Of a stretch of 64,000 bases of DNA, positions 1 to 9,715 are shown piece after piece. A model generated the notes under the pieces. That model was not told the origin of the DNA, did not search any database, and saw only the letters and a list, made by a program, of their open reading frames with translations. The DNA is from Eledone cirrhosa (Eukaryota > Mollusca > Cephalopoda > Octopoda > Eledonidae): NCBI GenBank assembly GCA_964016885.1, contig OZ024743.1, forward strand, positions 190,199,404 through 190,263,403, given 5' to 3'. Position 1 is the first letter of the stretch; each line of letters opens with the position of its first letter. The translations under genes were made by a program, and so were the position numbers.

Positions 1-1150
1 GGGAGACTTCCGAGGGACATTTGTGGAGAAACCCATTAAAAGGCCACAGTGACCCTGACCACCAGGGTAAGTGCCCTCTCCCAATTTTCCACCTTTAATT
101 TACAGACACATACTCAGAGTAGGCCCATTCACTCGGCCCATTTTTGCTTCTCTCACCCATATTTCAAGAAAATGCTGGGAAGAGAACACTTCTTAATGGG
201 GCCATGGAGTGTTCTCTGTCCTCCTGTGGTGTTCCAAAGAACACATCCACGGTTTCATATTTCTGCCCACGTCTGATGTGGGGTTTTTTTGCCCACACAT
301 GTGCCAAAGCTTTTTGGATTTGGGACTCGGATGCCCGTTCCACTTTGCGCAATTTTATGTTAATCGTCCGATTAGACACGGTGCATAGGCGCCTATGCTC
401 CATTTTATTTGGTGTGTTGGGGGGTGGGGGTGGGGGTAATTCTGACCCTGTACCCATCTTTCTTTACCATTCTCTTGGCTTTATCTAATTCCTCCTGAGT
501 TACCTGGATTGTTTCGCATGTTTTAGTTGCTTTGGCAAAATAGACGATGTTGTTATTCTCATTGTTGCTGTTGCTGTTGTTGTTATTGTTACTTTTTTAT
601 TGTTATTTTTAGTTTCAGTTGTGGTGGTGGTGGCGTTAGTGGTGTTCGGTCTGGAAGAGTCCATTCTGGGTGAATCCATTTCGATGTCACGAGATAATTT
701 ATTTTTTTCTTTTGTTTCTGTTGTCGCTGTGGTGACGATGGGGTGCCGGCTTCAACACCTGCAGTCATTGGTAATGGCGGGAAATGAATGTCTGCATTAG
801 ACAAATTTAAATTATTGCTACTACTTATATTTTTAGTGTTGGCAAACGTAGTAATATTTACAATGGTGGTGTTGGTGTGAGGTGTTAGTTTGTTAGGAAG
901 GCTCTCAGCAACTTGGTGTAGCTGTGAGTCGTCCATGATTTTTTCAAAGACATTTTTTGTTTGATAACTATAAAAGTTTAAATTTTGGGCTCAAGGCCCC
1001 AATCCTTTTGAGTGTCCTTTTCCGAAAGCAGATTGTGTGATGTTATAAATAGTTAACAACAAAAATGTTCCATAAATGGCAATTTTAAACAAAAGAAAAC
1101 AACAAAACTTTGCGGAGCTCACGATGATACGATTTCCTACGTAGGTCGCC
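1..1150 (-). mobile_element. Tx1/L1-like LINE, internally deleted copy with both ends
   Basis: Read on the minus strand, the 5' end at 1150 matches the 5' end of the near-complete copy at 35938 (same GGCGACCTACGTAG start). The 5' UTR runs to about 460, followed by the first part of ORF1. At about 190-210 the sequence switches to the 3' UTR seen at 35597-35760 and 41330-41500, and runs off the left window edge. ORF1 middle, zinc knuckle and all of ORF2 are missing, so this is a non-autonomous deletion derivative. The 5' end abuts an AAT microsatellite. The clade name rests on resemblance of the related ORF2 copies to Tx1-type L1 elements and is an inference. Confidence 0.75.
190..457 (-). pseudogene. 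LINE ORF1 N-terminal fragment (Tx1-like)
   Basis: The frame starts MGTGSELPPPPPP and continues through a basic stretch containing RRLCTVSNRTINIK and RASESQIQKALAHV. The same protein start occurs at 36627 with small differences (MGTGSASYPPPPP, RACESQIQKALGHV), which supports it as a real conserved ORF1 start. About 80 residues remain before the deletion junction, after which the frame reads 3' UTR sequence. No nucleic-acid-binding zinc knuckle is left. Confidence 0.6.

Positions 1151-1225
<75 letters not shown>
1151..1225. repeat. (AAT)n microsatellite between two LINEs
   Basis: About 25 AAT units sit exactly between the 5' end of the minus-strand Tx1-like copy and the start of the plus-strand RLE LINE. 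Confidence 0.95.
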
Positions 1226-1227
<2 letters not shown>

Positions 1228-1300
1228 CTGTCAACCAAATACTGCTGATGTTGGAGGAAGAAGAAGAAGGAAAGGGGCCAGAACCAACTGGACGAAAGAA

Positions 1301-4300
1301 TTGAATAGAACTGTTATGCAATGCTACCTGAAAAGTAACCCCAAGGAGAGGGGCTACAGGAGACGGATGCATAACATCTGGAACGAGATTGGTTTATTTA
1401 AATTAGATGAACAAAAATTGGCCGGGCAGGCTCGGGTAATAAGAACTAATGGGTGGATAAGCGAGCTGGAACTGGAGGAACTGAGCAGAGAGAATGGCTT
1501 GGAGATGGCGGGTGTAGTATGCCAGACAAGCGAGCCAGTGGGAAATGAAGGTGAAGAGCTCCTGAGAACGGAGGAACCACCCGAAGCAGACAATGATCTG
1601 AATACTGAGATAAATAATACCTGGAACAGAGATACGGCCACTGAGAAGATGAATGCTGACGGGCTAGGACAAGATTCGGTTGACATCCTAAATTTAGTGG
1701 TAGATGAATTGAACAATGATAGTGGGAGACCTATGAACCTAAGATTTGTAGACAGGAAAAAGTTAAAAGAAACAACAGCTAAGGTAAACAAAGTCATCCC
1801 ATACCTTGAGGCGAGGAGCCTTCACCAGTGCAACAATATCCTCAAAGCAACAGCAAATACGGTGAGGAAACTACTTGGTATAAAAGCGAGAGGAAACAAC
1901 AGACAAGAAAGAGCAGAGCCGTGGTGGAAGAAGCGACTGAGTGGGCAAATCGGGGAAATGAGGAATGACATAGGAAAGCTTGAGTCACTACTGAATGGGA
2001 CACTAAAAAACATAGGCACTAAAAATAGACTGGAAATAAAATACAAAACTAGGAGTAAAAAGCTAAATATTATCATAGAGGAATTGAAGCAACGCATTGT
2101 AGCAAAGAGTGCAAAAATCAGGCGATACGAGAACAGAGTCAGTCAGTATAAACAGAACCGCATGTTCGACAACAACCAGAAGATGCTGTTTGGACAGCTT
2201 GAGAGGAAAGAAAGAGGCAACGACTTGATCCCTGGGGCGGAACAAACTAAAACTTTCTGGAGAGGAATATGGGAGCAGGATGTTAGACACAATGCCCAGG
2301 CAGGGTGGATTGAGACAGTACAGAGGGAGATCGGTGAGCAGGCACAACAACAAACTGATTTGAGTATCACAGTTGAAACTCTTAAGGGGCAAGCCAAAAA
2401 ACTAACCAACTGGAAATCACCAGGCCCAGATGGTGTGCAGGGGTATTGGATTAAACATTTAACATCCCTCCACCCGAAGCTGACGGCCATGTTCAATGAC
2501 TGCTTGGTGTCGGGTGAGGTGCCAGAGTGGTTGACAAAAGGTACCACAGTTCTGATAATGAAAGACCGAATCAAGGGTAATGATGTTACCAACTATAGAC
2601 CTATCACATGTCTGTCCGTAATGTGGAAACTGTTGACGAGCATTGTGTCTGAGGAAATCTACCATCACCTCCACACAAACAACTTGTTACCGGACGAACA
2701 GAAAGGATGCCGAAAGAAGTCACGTGGTACAAAGGACCAGTTACTTATTGATAAGATGGTAATGGGGAATTGCAGGAGGAGACACACTGATCTTGCCATG
2801 GGATGGATAGACTACAGAAAGGCATTTGACATGGTGCCTCATTCCTGGATCACCAAAAGCCTGGAGATCTTCAGGGTGGCAGATAACATCAGACAGTTGC
2901 TAGGCAGGAGTATGGGGTCCTGGGAGACAGAGTTGACATCAACTGGAGTATCCTTGGGAAGCGTGAAGATCAAGAGAGGTATCTTCCAGGGAGATAGCCT
3001 GTCCCCTCTGTTGTTTGTCCTTGCCCTGATGCCCTTGACCATTACGCTGCGAAAAGTGAGAGCAGGATACAAGTTGGGAAGGGGAGAGCTTACCATCAAT
3101 CACCTCCTCTTCATGGACGATCTTAAGCTCTTCGGGAAAAGTGAGAAGGAGTTGGATGTGCTTGTTGACACTGTCCGTATTTTCAGCAGTGATATATGTA
3201 TGCAGTTTGGTATTGGTAAATGTGGAGTCATTGTGATGAAGAGGGGCAGGTTGAGCAGAAGTAACGGGATCCAGATACCAACAGGTGAGATGATAAAGGA
3301 AATTGACTCTGAGGAAGGATACAAGTATTTGGGCGTTCTGGAGGCTGATGGCATAAAGAACAAAAAAATGAAGGAATTGTTAAGAACTGAATACATTCGG
3401 AGAGTAAGGAGCGTATTGAAGTCACATCTGAACAGCAGAAATGCCATAAGCGCAGTAAATTCCCGAGCTGTGTCTATTATTAGGTACAGTGCGGGAATTC
3501 TGAGATGGAATGTTGCTGAACAAAAAGAAATGGATAGGAAGACTAGGAAGCTATTGACTATCTACAACATGTTCCACAAGAGGAGTGATGTCGATAGTCT
3601 CTACCTAAGGAGATCTGAGGGTGGAAGAGGTCTTATCAGCATAGAGTACTGTGTTCAGATGGAGAAAAACAACCTATACAAACACGTGACCTATAGTAAG
3701 GAGCCAATGCTCAGAACTGTGCTGAAGGAGGGGACAGTAGGCCAGGGGATGTCCAAGGAGGAAATAACATCAAGGAGGAAGAGCAGCCTTAAGGGAAAAT
3801 CCCTTCATAGTACCTTCTTTGAGAAAACTGAATTTAGAGATCCACAGACATGGAACTGGTTGAGAAGAGGAGACCTCAAAAAGGCTACAGAAGGAATGCT
3901 AATGGCTGCGCAGGAGCAGGCCCTCAAAACGAAGTGGTTGAAGCACCATATCTACAAGGAGGAGGCTAGCCCACTGTGCAGGATCTGTGGAGAGAGAGAG
4001 GAGACTGTGGCTCACATTGTGTCCGAGTGTAAACACCTAGCCCAGACCCACTATAAGGGCTGGAGACACGATGTGATGGGCAGGGTGATCCACTGGCACC
4101 TGTGCAAAGTAAACAATTTACCACATTCTGAGAAATGGTATGAGCATAGGCCAGAGGCGGTGATGGAGAACAATCAGGTGAAGGTGCTGTGGGATTTTAG
4201 GATACAGACGGACAAAAAACTGGAACACAATAGACCTGACCTGGTGGTTGTGGACAAAGAAAAAAGATCGTGCCTGATTGTGGATGTGGCCTGCCCGTTC

Positions 4301-4549
4301 GACACGAGAGTGCAAGAGAAGGAGAGGGAGAAAATTAACCGATACCAGGACCTAAAGTGGGAGGTGAAAAGGATTTGGAACTGCCATGAAGTCAAAGTGA
4401 TCCCGATTGTCATAGGCGCACTGGGGACTATCTCCAAAAGTTTCCAGGGATGGTTAAAGAAAATCGGCCCCTTCACGCTTTTTGGAACGCTTCAAAAGGC
4501 ATGCTTGCTTGGAACAGCAAGAACCCTCCGATACGTCCTGAATATCTGA
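1301..4549 (+). CDS. Reverse transcriptase with C-terminal CCHC and restriction-like endonuclease (RLE LINE)
   Basis: Single-ORF non-LTR retrotransposon protein of about 1082 residues with no internal stop. Residues from the first in-frame ATG (1316) onward, with the open frame upstream, resemble the Myb-like N-terminal segment of this family (NWTKELNRTVMQCY, then RGYRRRMHNIW). RT motifs follow: WKSPGPDGVQGYW near residue 370, NYRPITCLSVMWKLL, IDYRKAFDMVPHSW, RGIFQGDSLSPLLF, and catalytic FMDD at residues 604-607. A CX2CX8HX4C knuckle starts at C893. The endonuclease shows NRPDLVVVD near residue 977, then LIVDVACPFD and RYQDLKWEV, the PD-(D/E)XK pattern. No APE-type endonuclease is present. 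It would nick the target and prime reverse transcription from its own RNA. TTG 1301 is only the first start-like codon; the true N-terminus is uncertain. It is one of the two frames here that could still encode a working enzyme. Clade (R2, NeSL or Hero) not resolved. Confidence 0.9.
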   Translation: MNRTVMQCYLKSNPKERGYRRRMHNIWNEIGLFKLDEQKLAGQARVIRTNGWISELELEELSRENGLEMAGVVCQTSEPVGNEGEELLRTEEPPEADNDLNTEINNTWNRDTATEKMNADGLGQDSVDILNLVVDELNNDSGRPMNLRFVDRKKLKETTAKVNKVIPYLEARSLHQCNNILKATANTVRKLLGIKARGNNRQERAEPWWKKRLSGQIGEMRNDIGKLESLLNGTLKNIGTKNRLEIKYKTRSKKLNIIIEELKQRIVAKSAKIRRYENRVSQYKQNRMFDNNQKMLFGQLERKERGNDLIPGAEQTKTFWRGIWEQDVRHNAQAGWIETVQREIGEQAQQQTDLSITVETLKGQAKKLTNWKSPGPDGVQGYWIKHLTSLHPKLTAMFNDCLVSGEVPEWLTKGTTVLIMKDRIKGNDVTNYRPITCLSVMWKLLTSIVSEEIYHHLHTNNLLPDEQKGCRKKSRGTKDQLLIDKMVMGNCRRRHTDLAMGWIDYRKAFDMVPHSWITKSLEIFRVADNIRQLLGRSMGSWETELTSTGVSLGSVKIKRGIFQGDSLSPLLFVLALMPLTITLRKVRAGYKLGRGELTINHLLFMDDLKLFGKSEKELDVLVDTVRIFSSDICMQFGIGKCGVIVMKRGRLSRSNGIQIPTGEMIKEIDSEEGYKYLGVLEADGIKNKKMKELLRTEYIRRVRSVLKSHLNSRNAISAVNSRAVSIIRYSAGILRWNVAEQKEMDRKTRKLLTIYNMFHKRSDVDSLYLRRSEGGRGLISIEYCVQMEKNNLYKHVTYSKEPMLRTVLKEGTVGQGMSKEEITSRRKSSLKGKSLHSTFFEKTEFRDPQTWNWLRRGDLKKATEGMLMAAQEQALKTKWLKHHIYKEEASPLCRICGEREETVAHIVSECKHLAQTHYKGWRHDVMGRVIHWHLCKVNNLPHSEKWYEHRPEAVMENNQVKVLWDFRIQTDKKLEHNRPDLVVVDKEKRSCLIVDVACPFDTRVQEKEREKINRYQDLKWEVKRIWNCHEVKVIPIVIGALGTISKSFQGWLKKIGPFTLFGTLQKACLLGTARTLRYVLNI

Positions 4550-4635
4550 GGCTGCAGGTAGTGGCTTGATATTCAATCCAACGGACTTTCCAGTTAACCA
4601 ACATCAATGACTGAGATTCAAGGAATAACAATAAC

Positions 4636-4636
<1 letters not shown>

Positions 4637-4664
<28 letters not shown>
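4637..4664. repeat. (AAT)n tail/junction
   Basis: Nine AAT units form the tail of the upstream RLE LINE, and the next LINE fragment begins immediately after. Confidence 0.9.
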
Positions 4665-4666
<2 letters not shown>

Positions 4667-5395
4667 TGGATGCAGCCGATTATGCCGTATATGTAAAAAA
4701 TAACCAGAGACCATTGACCATATAATTTCAATGTGCAGTCCTATAGCTCCAACCGAATACCTAAACAGACATGACAGAGCTGCACAATACATACATTGGT
4801 AAATGTGTAAGCATTTTGACCTGCCCCATCAAAAGAATTGGTGGGAGCATCAACCACCTCCCATACTTGAAAAAGATCACATCGCAATCTTGTGGAAATT
4901 TAGCATCCAAACAGACCGAAAAATAGATGCAAATAGACCTGATATAATATTGAAGGACTTTAAAAAGGGGGTATGCCTGCTAATTGATATGTCCGTTACA
5001 ATAGACAAGAATGTATCTATAAAAACATTTAAAAAATTGAGCAAGTATAAGGACCTGGACATAGAAATTGGAAAAATGTGTAAATTGAGAACTAAAACAA
5101 TACCAGTGGTTGTAGGCGCTCTAGGAATGATACCTAAAGGGGTCTAATGATTACTTATCGCAAATCCCAGGAAACCCGCGTATAGGAGAAATACAAAAGA
5201 TAGTACTAATGGGAACTGCCCATATACTAAGGAAGATTCTGTCAATATAAGTACATCACAAGTCTAAACACCTAAAGATGCATGTGTGAGTATGTATGTT
5301 CTTTCTTGAACATGGCGTACCTTGTTGTCTCTTGAGGTCACTGGTTGTGACTTGGTGATAACTCGTATGAACATAAAGCAAGATAAATGCAGCTG
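4665..5395 (+). pseudogene. RLE LINE 3' fragment (second family): CCHC plus endonuclease
   Basis: Starting right after the AAT repeat, one frame reads a zinc knuckle region (CSRLCRIC, then PETIDHIISMC). After a frameshift, 4803-5147 reads KNWWEHQPPPILEKDHIAIL, then ANRPDIILKDF, CLLIDMSVTIDKNV and VVVGALGMIPKGV. This is the same PD-(D/E)XK endonuclease fold as in the preceding element but clearly a different family. A remnant of the usual C-terminal end (ILRKILSI then stop) lies near 5250. 5250-5395 is probably 3' UTR, ending in AATAATAAT. No RT domain is left; it is a dead 3' end. Confidence 0.75.
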
Positions 5396-5408
5396 TAATA
5401 ATAATAAT
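5396..5408. repeat. short (AAT)n junction
   Basis: Marks the 3' tail of the minus-strand Tx1-like copy that follows and the tail of the plus-strand RLE fragment that precedes. Confidence 0.7.
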
Positions 5409-6188
5409 GCTTTCTTTATTAACCACAAGGATTTACACAAAGTAGACATTAAGGACAGTACAGGACAATACAGGACGGTACAAATGGGCATTTCTGCGTG
5501 TATAAAAAAACAAAAAACAGAGGATGTAATAAAAAGAACGATGAAAAATTCCCCAATAGAGGGGAGACTTCCGAGGGCCATCGTGGAGAAAGCCCACCAG
5601 GGCAATTGTCCTCTCCCAGTTTTCCACCTTCAATTTACAGGCATATACTCAGAGTAGGTCTATTCACTCGGGCCATTCTTACCTCTCTCACCCATCTTTC
5701 AAAAAAAGCTGGGAAGAGAGCCATTCCCTCTCTACCCTGATTTTCCTTTTCAAATGAAATTTGAAAAAGTTAATCAGGGCATCACCGAAGAGGTAAGTGC
5801 TCGTCTTCAGCCCTTTCAAACGCGTCCACCTTACTATCTCTTTCGCCATGGCCACCAGACAGATATAACTGCCTGCCCTTCCCGGCTAAAGGAAGATGGG
5901 GGTGGGGAGCAATCCTCACGATGGTCTCAGCTGATAGCCGGATCCGTTCTACACACGACAGCAGGTGTTCGACATAAGCCCACAAGTCAGCAATGCTCGG
6001 ACACTGGACGAGTGCATGCTGTACGGTTTCGTGGCCCTGCGTGCATCCCGGCTGACGGCATTTCCGTGCCTGTAGAGTTTATCCCTAACTGGCAAAGCTC
6101 CTAGGGATTTCTAGAAATTGTCCATAGGCCCCGGCCCGAAAATTCTTCCGAATAGAATGGCTAGTTGATTTTCATTGACGCCTAGAGT
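5409..6188 (-). mobile_element. Tx1-like LINE, 3' end (ORF2 C-terminus plus 3' UTR)
   Basis: The reverse complement matches 41000-41660 of the near-full-length copy. The 3' UTR begins after a motif in which a TTTC-ATTTGAAA inverted pair flanks the end of the ORF, and ends in the CCTTGTGG...AATAAAGAAA tail. The end of ORF2 is still readable (frame 5782-5985: MWAYVEHLLSCVERIRLS, GHGERDSKVDAFERAEDE). The copy is truncated at its 5' side, at another AAT repeat. Confidence 0.8.
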
Positions 6189-6381
6189 TAATAATAATAA
6201 TAATAATAATGCTTTCTTTATTAACCACAAGGGTTGACACAAAGTAGACATTAAGGACAGCACAGGACAATACATGACGGTACAAATGGGCGTTTCTGCG
6301 TGTAAAAAACAAAAAAAAACAGAGGATGTAATAATAGAACAATGAAAAATTCCCCAATAGGGGGGAGACTTCCGAGGGCAT
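6189..6381 (-). mobile_element. Tx1-like LINE 3' UTR fragment
   Basis: After (AAT)7 at 6189-6209, the reverse complement of the same 3' UTR repeats (CTTTATTAACCACAAGGGTT to GGGGGAGACTTCCGAGGGC), about 170 bp. It lies head-to-tail behind the previous copy, joined through the microsatellite. Confidence 0.75.
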
Positions 6382-6390
6382 CAATACTAA

Positions 6391-6588
6391 TAATAATAAT
6401 TGTTTCTACTTTAGGCACAAGGCCAGCAAATTACCCAGTGCATTACTGGTACTTTATTTTATCGACCCCGTAAGGATGAAAGGCAAAGTCAACCTCGGCG
6501 GGATTTGAACTCAGATCGTAAAGGGACGTAACTATGCTGGAAAGCATGGCGTCCGACCCTCTACCGATACTGCCAATCCACCGCCCTT
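6391..6588 (-). mobile_element. tRNA-derived cephalopod SINE
   Basis: On the minus strand it reads GGATTGGCAGTATCGGTAGA (A-box region), then GTTCAAATCCCGCCGAGG (B-box region), then GGGTCGATAAAATAAAGTACC and the tail CCTTGTG...GTAGAAACAATTATTATT. At least seven other full or partial copies occur in the window, with the same ATT-rich tail. It is a retroposed tRNA-like unit, not a tRNA gene. Confidence 0.85.
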
Positions 6589-6600
6589 CTAATACTAATA

Positions 6601-6920
6601 ATAATAATAAAGGGCGATTTGTTATCTCTTCATTACGGTTATCTGATTCGTGACGCGCGTTTCGCTACTGATCAGTTCAAGGTTGCATCTGTATCGATCT
6701 GGCCCGACACTGGAATAAAAATCTCCTCGGAGCTCTGCTGTTGTAATGACAGAATGAACATATAAATTATAGAGATGTCTGTAACGTTTCGCCTTCATAT
6801 GGTCGTCACTCTATATTGTTTTGATTGGTGGTTTTGCTATGATCGAACTTTCAGCTGATCAATAGTGAAACGCGCTTCACCAATCAATAAACGTAATGAA
6901 GACATAACAAATCATCATTT
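6601..6920. repeat. imperfect inverted repeat, about 75-bp arms
   Basis: 6607-6680 and 6840-6915 are inverted copies (GATTTGTTAT...CTTCATTACG, then ...GATCAG), about 80 percent alike by eye, with a roughly 160-bp spacer. The arms contain GAAACGCGC next to CTGATCA and an AATAAACG, as PLE terminal repeats do. I cannot build a complete ribozyme here. Probably a PLE terminal remnant. Confidence 0.5.
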
Positions 6921-7023
6921 TTTTATTTATTTACACGCTGTTTAACTCTACACCACGTTACAGACGAGAATCTATGTATCGAGTGCTCAACTGGGTGAAC
7001 CTACAGTAACTGCACGCTGCACT

Positions 7024-7026
<3 letters not shown>

Positions 7027-7073
<47 letters not shown>
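7027..7073. repeat. (AT)n microsatellite
   Basis: Uninterrupted TA dinucleotides. Confidence 0.95.
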
Positions 7074-7077
<4 letters not shown>

Positions 7078-7202
7078 AGAAAAATCTACCAAAAGTTTAC
7101 CGTAGTGTCCAATCCGTATGAAGAACTCAATGTAATCCGGATATCATGAAAAGAGAAGATGCATTCAAAAACTACTTTCGGTGAAAAATAAACGGAAAAC
7201 AG

Positions 7203-7262
7203 AGTCAAAATAAATTATTAAAAAAATAATGAATAAACAAAGAAACAGTTCCTTATAAATAT
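7203..7262 (-). repeat. PLE flanking inverted repeat, left copy
   Basis: About 55 bp (ATGAATAAACAAAGAAACAG, then TTCCTTATA) is the inverse of 11780-11835, on the far side of the PLE at 7.6 kb. A third copy lies at 22610-22665. Inverted end copies at the 5' side are typical for PLEs. Confidence 0.65.
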
Positions 7263-7341
7263 ATGTATATGTAAGTGTGGATGTGTGTGTATATAAGTGT
7301 GTATGTATGTGTGTATGTATGTGAATGTAAAAAAAAATATA

Positions 7342-7380
<39 letters not shown>

Positions 7381-7520
7381 ATATGTGTATGTATGTATGT
7401 GTGTGTGTATACATATATATATATATGTCTGTGTGTGTGTGTGTGTGTATGTATATGTACATGTCTATATGTGTATATATATATATATATATGGATATAT
7501 ATTTGTGTGTGTATGTGTAT

Positions 7521-7556
<36 letters not shown>
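7262..7556. repeat. mixed TA/TG microsatellite
   Basis: Alternating TATATA and TGTGTG runs. Long open frames in it are compositional and not genes. Confidence 0.95.
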
Positions 7557-7591
7557 GTAGGAGGTGAGTTTTATTGTAGTACAATAAAGCA

Positions 7592-9715
7592 ATGCAGATA
7601 TCGGATAAGAAGCACTCTACAGTTTGTGGGACTGAAAAACATGTTTTAGTCCACTCAAAAAATGTTTTAGTCCACTCTGACAAAACCAATAACCTATATG
7701 GTATTTCCAAGGATAATTATAACAACCTTATCCTAAAGGAACTTAGGAAAAAGTATCGTAAAACCAACCATGAAAATTTAGAATGCATAAACCTTGAAGC
7801 CTATGAGATTATGTCAAAACTTGGCATTGAAAAAAAGACCGAACCATTCCTCCCAAGAACTCCGAGGATAAATCTCAAGGATCACAAAATCAATTTCCGC
7901 ACTGAACTACCTGTTAGATTAATCGCCCCCTCTAAATCTGATCTGGGGGTTGTTAGTAAAGCCATCTTGGATAGGATTATCCCACAGGTTAGTTCTAATT
8001 GCTCTTCTTTAAACCTAAATTTATGGTTTGGTACTTCTGAAGTGATTGGCTGGTTCAACAAATTGGATAATAAAAACAAACTAAAATTGATTCAATTCGA
8101 TATTGCCAGCTACTATTCCTCCATTTCGCCTTCACTTCTCAATAATGCTCTATCTTTTGCACTTAAATATTCTGACATCACCACAGATGAACTTCACATC
8201 ATCCTCACCGCACGTAAAACCATCCTAGAGTTCAACAACGAATATTGGACCAGAGCCGATACCTCTAACAACTTCGACATCACAATGGGAGCATCCGATT
8301 CATCCCAATTGACTGATTTAATTGGTATCTTCATTTTGAACTCTTTGAGTCGGAAAATTCCTCAACTTCGCGGTGGAATTTATCGTGACGATGGACTCTT
8401 TACTATCCTAAATTGCAATATAGTTAAACTTAATATTATTAAGAACAATATACGTAATCTCTTTAACCAACATAACCTAAAAATTGAATTTGATAATATT
8501 ATCAAACCAGCTAATTTCTTGGATGTATCTCTTAATCTTGACACTGGCCTATATTACCCTTACCATAAAAACAATGAGAATCTTAATTATGTTAACTTTA
8601 AATCTAACCATCCTACCAATATCAAGAATGCTATAGTTAATAATATTGGAAATAGAATATCTAACATATCTTCTAATAAAAACATCTTTGATGCTAACGC
8701 CAATTACTATAATAACGCACTTTCTAAAGCCGGCTATCCAGATAAAATCAAATATAATAAAGAAACAAATTCTAGGAAAACTTACAGTAGAATAATTAAT
8801 CATGACCATTCCAATAATTTTAATAAAAGACCTAGATACAAAAACATAATCTGGTATAATGCTCCTTTCTCCATCTCTATTAATAACAATATTCCTAAAT
8901 TATTTTTTAGTGCCTTAAATAAATGCTTCCCTCCCTCACATATCTATAGTAAAATATTTAACAAACACACCATCAAATTTTCGTATTCTACATCCTCCAA
9001 TATTTCCAACATCATCTCTAAACACAACAACAAAATATTAAATACTAAATCTCTTCCTTCCAATATCGAATTTCATAATAACTGTAATAGTACTCCCGAC
9101 GCCATTGTAAACCCTAGGCTAACTTCTGTAAACCCAAATACAACGTCAAACACAACTTCGCTAAATGTTCATAATCCAACTCTAAATCAAGAAACTATTA
9201 TTCCTATTATTCCTATCGCAAACAACTTCTCCAATCCAATTCCTTCTATAGATAACACTAGATCACTCATTAATAATCTCTCTAATTGCAACTGCCGCAT
9301 CAAAAATAAATGTCCTCTCAACAACCATTGCCTCGATAAAAACTTAATTTATGAATGTAAAATTATAACTAGCACCAATTCCTTCACCTATTTTGGCTCC
9401 ACTTCCACCTCTTTTAAAGCTCGTCTCTATAATCATCATTCATCTTTCAAATACAAACTTAAAAGAACTAACACTGCTCTCTCAGAACTCATATGGTCCT
9501 TAAAAGACAAAAACATTAAATATAACATCTTTTGGAAAAAGATTTCTTCTGCATCCTCATACTTGAACAGCTCTCTATCTAAAATCTGTAATTTCTGCCT
9601 AAATGAAAAATTTACCATTATCTCTAACCTAGATTCTATAATAAACAGACGCTCAGATTTGTTTTCTATCTGCCTGCATAAATTCCATAGAACTTTTCAC
9701 AAAGTATACAGTTAA
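7592..9715 (+). CDS. PLE reverse transcriptase with GIY-YIG endonuclease
   Basis: The 707-residue open frame has no internal stop. The first 30 or so residues translate the 5' module and a 22-bp tandem duplication. Homology starts at VLVHSDKTNNLYGISKDNYN. RT blocks: INLKDHKINF, LIQFDIASYYSSISPSLL, FDITMGASDSSQLTDL and catalytic YRDD at residues 264-267, then PANFLDVSLNLDTGLYYPY. An Asn/Ser-rich linker leads to a Cys cluster (C566, C568, C574, C580: CNCRIKNKCPLNNHC). The GIY-YIG nuclease follows (LIYECKI, YFGS at 600-603, FKARLYNHHSSFK). Compared with the PLE at 56.6 kb it lacks about 110 N-terminal residues, so it is 5'-truncated although the rest is intact. It would reverse-transcribe element RNA and nick DNA. 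Subclade not assigned; the permuted N-terminal GIY-YIG of Naiad/Chlamys elements is not seen. Confidence 0.9.
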   Translation: MQISDKKHSTVCGTEKHVLVHSKNVLVHSDKTNNLYGISKDNYNNLILKELRKKYRKTNHENLECINLEAYEIMSKLGIEKKTEPFLPRTPRINLKDHKINFRTELPVRLIAPSKSDLGVVSKAILDRIIPQVSSNCSSLNLNLWFGTSEVIGWFNKLDNKNKLKLIQFDIASYYSSISPSLLNNALSFALKYSDITTDELHIILTARKTILEFNNEYWTRADTSNNFDITMGASDSSQLTDLIGIFILNSLSRKIPQLRGGIYRDDGLFTILNCNIVKLNIIKNNIRNLFNQHNLKIEFDNIIKPANFLDVSLNLDTGLYYPYHKNNENLNYVNFKSNHPTNIKNAIVNNIGNRISNISSNKNIFDANANYYNNALSKAGYPDKIKYNKETNSRKTYSRIINHDHSNNFNKRPRYKNIIWYNAPFSISINNNIPKLFFSALNKCFPPSHIYSKIFNKHTIKFSYSTSSNISNIISKHNNKILNTKSLPSNIEFHNNCNSTPDAIVNPRLTSVNPNTTSNTTSLNVHNPTLNQETIIPIIPIANNFSNPIPSIDNTRSLINNLSNCNCRIKNKCPLNNHCLDKNLIYECKIITSTNSFTYFGSTSTSFKARLYNHHSSFKYKLKRTNTALSELIWSLKDKNIKYNIFWKKISSASSYLNSSLSKICNFCLNEKFTIISNLDSIINRRSDLFSICLHKFHRTFHKVYS

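Larger units (their letters stand above)
1226..4664 (+). mobile_element. RLE-type LINE (R2/NeSL-like), 5'-truncated or complete, with (AAT)n tail
   Basis: A single long frame for reverse transcriptase plus C-terminal restriction-like endonuclease is followed by about 75 bp of 3' UTR and an AAT-rich tail at 4624-4664. The left edge starts directly in the AAT microsatellite, and the open frame continues upstream of the first start codon into it. The copy is therefore either truncated inside its N-terminus or inserted in the microsatellite. Confidence 0.85.

Noticed and set aside
6645..6812. GAAACGCGCG next to CTGATCA, and GTGACGA...GGCGAAACG, in the 6.6-kb inverted repeat
   Set aside because: They look like ribozyme remnants, but the core and stem I cannot be completed on either strand, so no ribozyme is called.
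7218..7710. Several overlapping open frames of 60-125 codons rich in Tyr/Ile/Val/Cys/Thr/His
   Set aside because: They translate TA/TG microsatellites in all frames. The same applies to frames at 11.8-12.6, 16.2-17.6, 21.5-21.9, 22.4-22.6, 23.5-23.9, 30.1-30.3, 49.7, 52.9 and 54.7 kb.
7592..9715. Assignment of the PLE to the Naiad/Chlamys group
   Set aside because: That group has a permuted N-terminal GIY-YIG; here the GIY-YIG is C-terminal, and the N-terminus is truncated. Subclade left open.
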